Below are positions 32,201-41,235 of a DNA stretch of 64,000 bases, in pieces. Each line of letters starts with the position of its first letter. Position 1 is the stretch's first letter. This DNA comes from Lepisosteus oculatus (lineage: Eukaryota; Chordata; Actinopteri; Semionotiformes; Lepisosteidae). The position numbers and the translations under genes were made by a program. The notes beneath the pieces were generated by a model, which had not been told where the DNA came from, did no database searches, and saw only the letters and a list, made by a program, of their open reading frames with translations. The stretch covers positions 816,001 through 880,000 of the forward strand of contig NC_090723.1 of the NCBI RefSeq assembly GCF_040954835.1, given 5' to 3'.

Positions 32201-35200
32201 TCAGTCTCAGCTGTTTGATACAGTTGTCACAATAAAAGACATTTATATTGTTCTCCATCCTTGGCCTTGGATTAAAAATAAAGGACAAAGGTAATGATAG
32301 TACTAATGTTAGTGTTTAAAAGCACACCATAAAATGATAATGTGCAGATATGTTGCAGCAGCAACTCAGTCATGCAGCAGCTTTTTGGTGGGTATGGCAA
32401 AGAAAAGAGTTGCTGAGTGAATGTCAGTAGGCGGGTCAGACAAAGAAGCCTTTAAGAGACATTTTTCCAGGACATCAGTGCTAAGTATCTAAGAAATAGA
32501 ACAGTATCTCCCACTGCAGTGTTTCCATGTTGCTATAGTGAGGACAGAGTTTGTGATTGCTGGATCTAGGTAAAGGGCATCACCTCCAGGTCAACCAGTG
32601 CCACTGCTGGCAGCAACCCAATTTTCCTGCTGTCATCCGAGATCTGACCAGATCATACCTTGTAGGAGCTACATGCAGCAGACTAAGCAATGAAACAGAT
32701 GGATAGAGAGGTAAGCTCACAGTTCATCCAAGTTTGCTTCTGCAAAGATCCAATAGTTGTCGGCCTTCAGTCCAAGTTCTTCCTTTGTCCCATTCAGGCC
32801 CATGAAAATGCTCAAGAAACCTTCCCCGTGCTGAACCATGCCAAGCTGAGACTGAATAGCTGCAACAGAGTGCAAAGATCAACCTTCTTATTACACAGGA
32901 TATGCTGACTATAGTAATGTGGGTATTATTAAAATGGAATACTTTCTGCCCACTGGACAGTCTCTCAGGTTACAATATAAGGAAGCCTACGTATTATCGT
33001 CAGAAAGTCCACTGACAATCACATATCCTATGAAAAATAAAAGTATGTGTGACACAGCATCTTGCATAAAAATAATTCCAGACCTGTGAGCAAATAATAG
33101 ACATCAAATGTGTATCAGGGCAAAGAACACAAAACAGCTGTTCACAAGCAGGTATGGTCTTCCATACCAACACGGGATATCGGACGAGATATGAAACACG
33201 GACTGCAGCAGCAGTTAGCAGGGAGTGATTTACTGAAGGAGGACAAGCAGACTGGTGGTCTTCTGGGTACTATGCTGCCCAGAATGGCCTGGTACTCATC
33301 CCTGAAGACAGCTGCAGCTTGCTAGCAGAAATGTCAGGCAAAGCTAAATGCCTGCTAAACCACTGAGGTCACAACAAGGAAAGGTTTCCAGGAATGTAAA
33401 CCGCAGGACTGGAGCTGGAGCCTATTCTGGCAAGCAACAGGCGCAAGGTAGGGTACAGAGCACACACTCACACCAGGGCCAATTAACATACCCGTGTGTC
33501 TTCGGACTTTGCCTAAACACAAGCATGTAAAGGGATAGGATTTGAGCCCATCTGAAAGATGCAGAGAACATCCATCCGGCCCTTTCCAGTAACTAATTTA
33601 TACAGAGTTGCAATGTTCCAGAACTTTACCCAGCAGGCAATTTAGAGATGCCAATTAACCGGGGCGTCACGCCTTCAGACTGGGTGGAAAGTGGAGCATC
33701 TGGAAAAAACCCAGACTGACAGATTCGAACCCTGGATCTTGTAGCACTGCCCACCGTGCCACCCTGATCCCGAGAACAGCCACGTCTAAATTTCGGTTCA
33801 CTTCTTAAATGTCTACTGAGCTCTATATGAGATCTTAAAATATCAACACTATTCACTTCCTGTCCTTATTAGTTTTAATATATTTGCCATTTTTTCACTC
33901 TCTCATTCTGTGGAGCAATTTCTTAATTTTAAAAAACGTCAAACACCTCCTTTAAAGTTGCTGTGTAATAAACAGAGTAGACTGAGCACATTTGCCCTGT
34001 GCTCTGATGAAGCTGTGGTGACGCATCACAGCCACATACATGCTGTGTCTCTGTACCTGGGAGGGCCTGGATCTCCTTTGGCAGAAGCTTCTCGTACGTG
34101 TTGAAGATCCCTGCGTTGGAGATGACTATCGGCGCGTAGATGTTCACCTCCTCTTGGCCTTTCATCACACTTACTCCTGAAAGCAACAAGAGGACGTCTA
34201 CAGAAATCCACACTCCATGCTCAAACAAATCCTCAGACCCACTGAAAAATATCTATTCTTATGCCAAGTCACCATTGACTAAACTAGGAAAAGGAAAACA
34301 CTAGCACTTTTCTAATATCATATTGCTGGACTTTGTTACAGTCAATCCCAGATTCACTTATAAAATTCTGCTGAAATTGTGGCTGTGGTCCACAAACAAA
34401 CCATGTGGGGTCCTCTGACTGAAAGAGACCAAAAGAAGAATGATGGAGCAATGAAGGCAAAAGTGAACAAGATACAGAATAAAGCCCATATTCATAAAAT
34501 ATGAAATGTGTGGTAACCACCGTATCATAAAACGACTGCAAATCTTCAGTTGGCATCTACCAAGATTTATGCGTCGTATACTTGTCATCCATACCTTCCT
34601 GCCATAGAGGCTCATGGGAAGCTGGAGCCTATCCCATAAGCACCGGGCATCAGGCAGACTTCAACCAATCACAGGCCACACACAAGAGTGTGCTCTCACA
34701 CATGGACAATTTAGGGGCCAGTTAACACAGCAGATGGGTAAAAACCCTAACAAACCTAAGGAGAGCATGCAGTCTCCACACAGAAGATGCCTCAGCCCAC
34801 AACTGAACCCAGGATCCAACTATGAAGCAGCATCTCCGATCGAGACTTATCCAGAAAAACAAAAAGGCTGAAATTCTCTTTAATGGAGGGTTTTCTTTAC
34901 CGTAAGCTTCCATGGCCTCGTTCACCAAGATGCGTTGAACTGGCGCACGGACCAAGACGGCGCCCCCAGCTTTTTCAATGATGGGGATCATGTGGTATGC
35001 TATCTCACTGGCGCCCCCTTTAGGATACCATGCCCCACCCAAATAGTGACTGAAAATCAGGCTGTGAATGGAAAAACTGGCTTCTTTCGGAATCTTTCCT
35101 GGGAAAAAAAAGAGAAGAAAAAGAAGATTCAGGACAGCAGAATCAGGGTTTTAACATTTTGGCTGTAGTTTTGTAACTCTTGAGTGTGAAATGAGAACGA

Positions 35201-38200
35201 AATAGTGCAAACAGAAGAATGAACGAAGCCCTTACAGAAGCACTCAGAACTGTAAAAAGGAAACAAAACACGGGGGCACAAAGATATTCTGAGCTCCTGC
35301 AGGGAACTGGAGAAATTGGAATTGTTGATAAATGTTGGGACTAAACCCTGAAGGGAGCGGAAATGAAGAACAAGTATTGTTGGAGTGAAACTCCTCCCTC
35401 GTTTGCTTTCTCTTCCCTCAACCCTCCAGCGTCAGAAACGGCCATCTGCAGAAATCCAGTCTGCACCATCGCTCGCAGCCCTGTCCCCTCTGAGAAGCTC
35501 CTCTGTCCTGTGTGCACCTGCCTCTCACCAATTGCACACAGCCATAGGCAGGAAGGCAGGTCCCTTATTAGGCCATAAAAGCCCATGGGGAATGGGGGGA
35601 AAAGGGCCACCATTTTTCTTGACCATCCGACACTGGAGGTGGAGGTGATGTGGTCAGCATCACGCTCCGGCTGGCCTATTACCCCCGGAAGGATTAACCC
35701 CCGGTACTCATTCGGAAAGCAGGCTGAGAAGACCTGGGAGCCATCTGGAAGGAATTAGAGCTACATCGCTTGACCCTACCTGGGATTGAACCCGGGACAT
35801 TCCAGTCAGGAGCTAGATGCCCTTGCTGTCTGAGCTACCACGACTCCATCACGCAGCCATACCCTGATTCTATCACTGCCTCCAGTCTCCATGCCCCGTA
35901 AGCCAGAATACTGAAGGACGAGGGGAGCCGTTGCATTAGAAACTATAGCCACCCACAAGCATGAGGAAGCTCGAGACAGAGGGAGAGACGTCACCTGGCC
36001 TGCTCCGCAACCCCTCACTCTCGTCACTCAGCCACAGTAAAAGCGATCTTCCGAAATCTAGCGTCTACCATAATCTTACATGTGCAGAGGGAGGATTAAG
36101 ATTGAACTAAAGCCAATAGAAAAATTGTCAACATAAACATCAAGCGTTAAGCTGCCTTAAAAGCAGTTTCCTGGCCTCTGCGATGTGTCTTACCGTAGGT
36201 CCCAAAGATGTAACTAAAGACAGCACGGAGGTCCTTGTTGTCTGTGAGCTCATTGACCACCTCGGTTACACTTCTGGCGGCCATCGTGAAGAACGGAGAG
36301 AGCCAATTCACTAGCCTGGTGTAGACGAGGAGCTTGGCCAGCAGGACAGGGATTGTTTTCAAAACAGCCAGAATCCAAATTCCTTTTCCACATTTCTGAA
36401 ATACACAAGAGAAAACTATGAAACAGCTCTCACTGAACGTGGGGCCAGCACAGTGGCTTCCCTCTGAGATGAATCACCTTTCAACATCAGGAGCTTTCAC
36501 ATAGTCATTACAGGAAGCTGTGCGACAACCTTTGATAAGAATCTCATTGAGAGTAACTCCTGACTGGTGAAGGAGGATATCATCCTGGAATGCAAATATA
36601 AAACGTGAGACCAAATAAGTCTTATTTTAAAATGAAGACACTTTTACAGACCTCAGTTGTCACCATTCCTGGACTTCCTAACCTCAGTTTAGCTCGGCCA
36701 GTACTGTTGCGAAGCTGGGCATGTGAGATGACCCCATGTGAGAGAAGTGTGGCTACTGACAGCAGGAGCAGGGTCTCTCACCGACCTCAGGAAAACCACA
36801 GGAATCACTGTTTCACAGAAAAGTCCGAAGGGTTCGCCAAGAAGGGAGAGCTCCTCTGATTATACACTACTGCTACGCCTGTCATGATGTTTCCATTCTT
36901 CAGCAGGCTGAACTATAGAGCCAAAAACACTGAATATTCATGTTTACTTTATCACACACTGATTTCCATTGTATCAGTGTTGCATATCTACTGTAACACA
37001 ATGACGACGTGTCGTTTTGCCTCTCAGATATTTCACACATTGCAGGGCCCCTGCAGTGGCAGTGGTTAGCAAAGCTGCTTCACAGTGCTGGGGTCCTGGG
37101 CTCACTTCCTGGGGTGCTATCCGCATGGAGCTTGCATGTTCTCCCTGTGAAGACATACTGGTAACTTGATTGTTTTTTTGAGAAAATTGGCCCTGCCGTG
37201 AGTGTGTGTGAGTTTGTGTGCCCTGTGATGGACTGGCGTCCCACCCAGGGCACATCCTGCCTCGTGCCCACTGCTTGCCAGGACAGGCTCTCTTGCAACG
37301 CCTAACTGGATGAAGTAGAGAATGGATGGATTACACATTGCATTTTCTTTAGATAACTAATGCTCCTTGTTAAGGTGCTCTGGTGAACAGCTGCCTGCTT
37401 GATGATTAAATACCTTTACAAGCTCGTAAAACTTATCTATGGCTTCCTCCTCCTCCGGGAAGAACTTCTTCAGCTCTTCTGGGAAGCGCTGCCACCCGCT
37501 GTAGATGGGGTAGATCCGTCTGCTCCCGGCAGGACCCAGAACCACCAGGTCGAAGGGGTTGTCCAGACTAGCCCACTGCAGCTGGCCATCGGTCAGCTGG
37601 TCCAGCATGACGCGGAGTGGCTTGTGCTCCGACAGCTCCCCGATGTAGTGGATTCCTGTTGCCAAGAGCACACGATCAGCAGCGCTCCAGGCCTGGTACG
37701 GAAATGGGAATCTGCAACACAGCCCTCACTATCAAACACTCCGAGCAGCATCCTTCCACCACACACACTTACGACACGTTAATGAGCGTAATCCTCTTCA
37801 AAAGATAAACACATCCGCTGTCATAAAGCCTCTTAGCACCACGTTTTCCAATTTCAGCCTTTTTCTTTCTTCTTGAATAAATGTCGTTCTCATTTTGTAT
37901 GATTAATGTGCATGTATCATAAATGCAGTTTTAATACAGTGGCCTTTCCTAGAGGCTGTGACGTGGTTTTGTGGGTGCCACCTGCAGCAGTGGTTACCAA
38001 ACACGGTGCCCAGGATGCCCGTCTATCAGTACGCTCGATGGCAACAGCGGAGGACAGCAAGGCTCTGCCTGATTAAAGGGGAGGAACGAGTTGGGTTTTC
38101 TGCAGGTTCCCAGGCAGTGTCTCCTCCAGGACGTGTGCCACTGTGCTCCACCGACCGCCCACTGCCAGGCAGCTGAAAGCAAACTCCCAGCGGCGCAGAC

Positions 38201-39420
38201 AGCGCACCCCGCCCGCGGGCCTCACCGATGTCGAACTCGAAGCCCTTCTCAGTGAAGGTGTGGCAGCAGCCCCCGGCCCGGTCGTGCTGCTCCAGGACCA
38301 GGACACGCTTGCCGGCCCTGGCCAACATCACCGCCACCCCCAGCCCGCCGGCGCCACTGCCGACCACCAGCGCGTCGAGGCTCTCCGGCACGCGGCTGGG
38401 CAGGAACCCTGGAGAGAGCCAACAGGCGCCCGCCGTTAGCCTCGGAAAGATCGCCGGCCACTGGCATCGGAAACACCCCCACACCCACACAGCCTACATC
38501 AACTACTCGGGGGAGTGAGTCTTGGACTCTGCCTGCATAAAAACAGCAGACACCTGCCCACACCCCCAGGACTCAGGCAAACAGCCCAGATACCTTTAGG
38601 GGCAAAAGCCCCGAGGCATTCCTGCAAGTACAGTGATCTAGAAATGTCCCAGCCGGGGTTATAAACCTCTTTAGTTATTATTGTAAGGTGGTCCTGCTTT
38701 AGTCTATCTGTAAAATTGAGCTTTTTAAGTCTGCCTTGTGCAAATCTAGCAGGAGTTCTAAAACCACATTATTACAGGCATTCGGAAGAATCGCCACTTC
38801 CGACTTTTATTTTGATTTACATACACTTCCTGATCATTCGCGTTGCTTAATGCCGCCACCTTCTCCCTAAACTCCTGCAGGAAATGTTTTCGTACGGTTG
38901 CAAAACTGAGCCTGAGCCACCTTGCGACCTTTAACCCCCCAGACATGCGATCTAAAGAAAAGACACACGAAGTAGGACAACTCGCGACAAATACACATAA
39001 TATATATATATTTTAAAAAAAGAACAGTGTTCGAATCAAAACGATAGAAAATAAAAAAAACAATCCGTTTTCTGATTCAAAAGGCAAACGTGCGCGCATT
39101 AATCCCTTTTAAGCGGAAAGCCCAAGGGCTTTGAAACGTCGAACTTGTTCCTCGGTTCTGCAGAACTGTTGGGAACATGACGGGGCTTCGGGTCGGAACC
39201 GCTGTGCGCCCGGTGCTCCGAGCCCAGCGGTGTGGGCGCACAGCCCTGGCCGCCGCTCACCTTGTTTCAGGACCTTGTTTTTCTCCTGCTTGCTCCGCAC
39301 CAGAGCCCTCGGCGGCTCTCGCGTGTCCCGGGCAAACGGGTTCGGTCCAGCTCTGCGGGCGACATACTTGTGCAGCACCACAATGACAACTAAAGCCACG
39401 AATATCGCGGTGTACAACAT
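29139..39420 (-). CDS. retsat: Retinol saturase (all-trans-retinol 13,14-reductase), 11 exons, complete
   Basis: The product saturates the 13,14 double bond of all-trans-retinol and is an FAD-dependent, ER-membrane enzyme related to phytoene desaturases and carotenoid isomerases. Exons (minus strand, in order): 39420-39261, 38408-38226, 37655-37414, 36395-36194, 35098-34901, 34176-34057, 32859-32721, 31948-31839, 31045-30879, 30401-30242, 29284-29139. All introns are GT-AG and every junction keeps frame, giving 608 codons (human RETSAT is 610, also 11 exons). Residues 1-20 form a hydrophobic anchor. The dinucleotide fold GSGAGG lies at 70-75, with the acidic LEQ at 92-94 and RAGGCCHTF at 97-105. 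The C-terminal FAD segment [13 protein letters not shown] spans 556-568. The last four residues, KKDS, fit the KKxx ER-retrieval motif. Zebrafish has two RetSat enzymes with different bond specificity (13,14 versus 7,8); sequence reading alone does not say which this is. Confidence 0.96.
29738..29760. repeat. (AAT)n microsatellite in retsat intron 10
   Basis: A short uninterrupted run of aat units. Confidence 0.85.
30242..30401 (-). CDS. retsat: retsat exon 10
   Basis: This 160-bp exon encodes [20 protein letters not shown] and ends NLYLT, the start of the C-terminal FAD-contacting segment. The acceptor is CTTTGTAG and the donor GTAAGT. Confidence 0.95.
30879..31045 (-). CDS. retsat: retsat exon 9
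   Basis: This 167-bp exon encodes [20 protein letters not shown] and further on [20 protein letters not shown], as in human RETSAT. The acceptor is CTGCCCAG and the donor GTAACC. Confidence 0.95.
31365..31660 (-). repeat. Old 5S-type SINE fragment in retsat intron 8
   Basis: It shares block order with the 39.7-40.2 kb copy: ccccatactggggcattgat, then actgccccctagtggtccac and caacaccagttacagcagg. The 5S head is nearly lost. Confidence 0.55.
31839..31948 (-). CDS. retsat: retsat exon 8
   Basis: This 110-bp exon encodes [20 protein letters not shown] then [15 protein letters not shown], matching the family's PSAKDPTWEDRFPG block. The acceptor is TTTTCTAG (TAG-type) and the donor GTAGAG. Confidence 0.95.
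32470..32675 (-). repeat. Old 5S-type SINE fragment in retsat intron 7
   Basis: The segment ccagtgccactgctggcagc, then tcatccgagatctgaccaga, parallels the 5S-head side of the better preserved copy. Strongly diverged. Confidence 0.5.
32721..32859 (-). CDS. retsat: retsat exon 7
   Basis: This 139-bp exon encodes [20 protein letters not shown], then [18 protein letters not shown], aligning with human [26 protein letters not shown]. The acceptor is GTTGCAG and the donor GTGAGC. Confidence 0.95.
33396..33545 (-). repeat. V-SINE fragment in retsat intron 6
   Basis: The reverse-oriented tail and middle are recognisable: ctggcaagcaacaggcgcaa, cacactcacaccagggccaa and cgtgtgtcttcggactttgc. Confidence 0.65.
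33575..33776 (-). repeat. V-SINE-like copy with tRNA-type head in retsat intron 6
   Basis: Read on the minus strand, its head is CAGGGTGGCACGGTGGGCAG and it carries a clear B box, GGGTTCGAATC. The body is shortened. It sits directly beside a second copy in the same orientation. Confidence 0.6.
34057..34176 (-). CDS. retsat: retsat exon 6
   Basis: This 120-bp exon includes [19 protein letters not shown], a strongly conserved RETSAT segment, then [11 protein letters not shown]. The acceptor is GCTTTCAG and the donor GTACAG. Confidence 0.96.
34605..34815 (-). repeat. V-SINE-type element in retsat intron 5
   Basis: Degraded reverse copy: ggagcctatcccataagcac at the tail side, ggagagcatgcagtctccac in the core and ctgaacccaggatcc at the B-box side. 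Confidence 0.6.
34901..35098 (-). CDS. retsat: retsat exon 5
   Basis: This 198-bp exon reads [19 protein letters not shown], then [18 protein letters not shown] and [14 protein letters not shown], closely matching the family's central GGxSEIA segment. The acceptor is TTTCCCAG after a pyrimidine-rich tract; the donor is GTAAAG. Confidence 0.96.
35590..35855 (-). repeat. tRNA-derived SINE in retsat intron 4
   Basis: The minus strand from about 35850 reads GTGGTAGCTCAGACAGCAAG (A box) and, about 45 bases on, GGGTTCAATCCCAGG (B box), followed by a non-tRNA body. It is a different family from the V-SINEs nearby. The acceptor-stem half of a tRNA is not maintained, so it is not a working tRNA gene. 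Confidence 0.7.
36194..36395 (-). CDS. retsat: retsat exon 4
   Basis: This 202-bp exon encodes the hydrophobic [18 protein letters not shown] stretch and the conserved [13 protein letters not shown]. The acceptor is TATTTCAG and the donor GTAAGA, splitting the terminal glycine codon. Confidence 0.95.
37044..37331 (+). repeat. V-SINE-type element, near full length, in retsat intron 3
   Basis: Head cagtggttagcaaagctgct, core gcatgttctccctgtg, then gatggactggcgtcccaccc and tail ggatgaagtagagaatggat. It is antisense to retsat and 84 bp from exon 3. Confidence 0.85.
37414..37655 (-). CDS. retsat: retsat exon 3
   Basis: This 242-bp exon starts [10 protein letters not shown] and includes [10 protein letters not shown] and [19 protein letters not shown], which align with human RETSAT. 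The acceptor follows TTGCCAACAG-type sequence and the donor is GTATTT. A plus-oriented V-SINE ends about 84 bp from the donor. Confidence 0.96.
38226..38408 (-). CDS. retsat: retsat exon 2 (FAD-binding fold)
   Basis: This 183-bp exon encodes the Rossmann-type FAD motif [10 protein letters not shown] and [17 protein letters not shown]. The acceptor is CTCTCCAG and the donor GTGAGG. The first two bases complete a glycine codon begun in exon 1. Confidence 0.96.
39261..39420 (-). CDS. retsat: retsat exon 1 (start codon, membrane anchor)
   Basis: This exon carries codons 1-53 plus one base. The ATG complement sits at 39418-39420. The N-terminus [20 protein letters not shown] is a hydrophobic signal anchor followed by basic residues and PNPF, as in other RETSATs. 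The donor GTGAGC follows AAACAAG. Confidence 0.95.
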
Positions 39421-39545
39421 CTTCAGCGCGGTCCCGGCGAGCAGTTACCTCTCTCTCACACACACACACCTTACTCCGATAAGCCCCTCCTGCTCCTCTC
39501 CATTGGTCGGCCCTGCTGTCTGTCCGGCGTGTTGTTGATAGAGGC
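39421..39545 (-). promoter_or_regulatory. retsat promoter-proximal region with CCAAT box
   Basis: Immediately upstream of the retsat ATG the minus strand is CG-rich and carries GACCAATGG (complement at 39500-39508), about 80-90 bp from the ATG. A short GT/GA run lies between them. No TATA box is visible, which fits a broadly expressed metabolic gene. The start site cannot be placed from sequence alone. Confidence 0.5.
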
Positions 39546-39689
39546 CGCAGCGCTTTTCCTTATTCGTTTAATCAGCTCTGATTTTGTCAAGCGTCTTTTG
39601 TTCGCTTCTCAACGGTCTCTCATTGTCTTATTTTTTTAAGATACTACTAAAATATAGTAGTGTAAGGAAGGGCGTCCCCTCTGTTCAGA

Positions 39690-40235
39690 AATAACAATAA
39701 TAATTCTTTACGCTTTCTGGACACTCCACTCAAAGCGCTTTAAGGGTCACGGGGCTCCCCTCCACCCTCACCAGTGTGCAGCCCCACCTGGATGATGCGC
39801 CAGTGCGCTCAGCACACAGCAGCTCTCATTGGGGAGGAGAGCAGACTGATGAAGCCAACTTATAGTTGGGATTTAATAAGAGGCCAAGACTGGTAAAGGA
39901 CAAATGGGAAGTTTGGCCAGGCCGTCGGGTTAACACAGCCATTCTTTCCGAGGGACACCCTGGGGTTTTTAATGACCACGGAGAGTCAGGAATTTGGAAT
40001 TACGTCTCATCCGAAGGACACCGCTTGTTTACAGTGTAGCGTCCCCGTCGCTATACGGGGTCATTAAGACCCCACACAGGCTGGAGTGAGCGCCCCCTGC
40101 TGGCCCCACTAACACCTCTTTCAGCAGCGGTTCAGTTTTCCTCAGGAGTCTCCATCCAGGTGCTGGACGGGCTCACACTGCTGAACTTCTGGAGGTTGTC
40201 AGTTGTGAGTTGCAGGGTGATACGGCTGCTGACTA
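39690..40235 (-). repeat. 5S-rRNA-derived SINE (SINE3-like), near full length
   Basis: Read on the minus strand, the head (40235 down to about 40140) aligns with 5S rRNA: CCGTATCACCCTGCAAC matches the 5S CCATACCACCCTGAAC region, and CACCTGGATGGAGAC matches TACTTGGATGGGAGAC, the 5S internal promoter end. The body includes gcgccccctgctggcccca and a run to aaagcgctttaagg near a short AT-rich tail at about 39700. The family assignment is from knowledge of fish SINE3 elements. It starts about 270 bp upstream of the retsat ATG. Confidence 0.75.
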
Positions 40236-41054
40236 AGCAGTTAATTAAATAATTTTCGTACTTGGTTTCACTTAGGGTTATGCTTAATGACTTGACCTTG
40301 TTTTCTTAAAAACAGAAGAGGTGAAACGGCTATTCTGTTTATAGGAGATGGTGCGTTGTTTTGGATCGTCAATGTAATTCTGCGCAGACTCTTCCCAACT
40401 ATCCAATCTACTGACCTCCTGATTCGGAATATATTTGGGTTTTTATGTCTCTTTTAATTGATAACAGCTTAAAACCACGGAAAAATCATATATATGTCTA
40501 GTTTAACCTTAACTGGATCAGTAACACATTTTTCCAAGTGCAGATCGGTTTGTAACTCAAGAATAGCGATGAAGCAATGTCTGGCTCAGCGGTTTTGCTG
40601 GATATTTGTTTTTCCGCTCCCAGTTTGCACGCCTCGGCCTCCGTTGGGGTCAGTCTAAAGAGAGTCCAAGAAAGTTTCATCGGCGGTAAAAATCTGTCAT
40701 GCTCAGACAGGCCGACATGCCTGTGAACGCACTTTTTAAAAGAGTAAAACTGCGCAATTCCCCCAAACAAAAGCAAAACTGTGATTAACAGCCAGTGAGC
40801 ACAAGGGGGAGCGCTTGAACTGCAGTTATTCAATAAACTGCCCGTCAGCGACTTTGTAACGCGACTCTCACTCGATTGTATGGGGATACGCGGGTTTCCA
40901 AAGAATTAAGACTCATTAAACAAAGCCTTATTAAGAAAAGACAGTAGGCACTCTGACCTGAGTGATTATTTACAGGCTACAATTCTTAAACGCAGTTATT
41001 TAATGTTATTTAAAGCTGTTTTACTAATAAACGACAAATCTAATTGGTACATTG

Positions 41055-41235
41055 TAATGGGTAGCACAGTGGCACTGTGGTACTGTAGGTGCAGCTTCCT
41101 CACAGTTCTCCCAGATTTCTTCCCAAAGACATGTTCCCCTGTCTAACTGATCTCTGACTCCTGTGTGTGAGAGCCCTGTGATGGACAGGCCCTGCATATC
41201 AGCCATCACTGTCTGAAGCAGGGGTGACTCTTGCT
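41055..41235 (+). repeat. Degraded V-SINE upstream of retsat
   Basis: The head gggtagcacagtggcactgt and the later gagccctgtgatggacaggc are recognisable; the core between them is shortened. Confidence 0.55.

Noticed and set aside
35780..35852. tRNA-like sequence on the minus strand
   Set aside because: A and B boxes exist, but no full cloverleaf or acceptor pairing and a SINE body follows, so it is not a tRNA gene.
38073..38563. Long frames on both strands overlapping retsat exon 2
   Set aside because: These are shadows of the GC-rich FAD-motif exon.
40138..40235. 5S rRNA gene
   Set aside because: Only part of the 5S sequence matches, with many changes, and it is joined to a SINE body.
40498..40833. 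111-codon minus-strand frame with a hydrophobic N-terminal stretch upstream of retsat
   Set aside because: It begins at TTG, not ATG, has no recognised relatives and no splice or promoter support.
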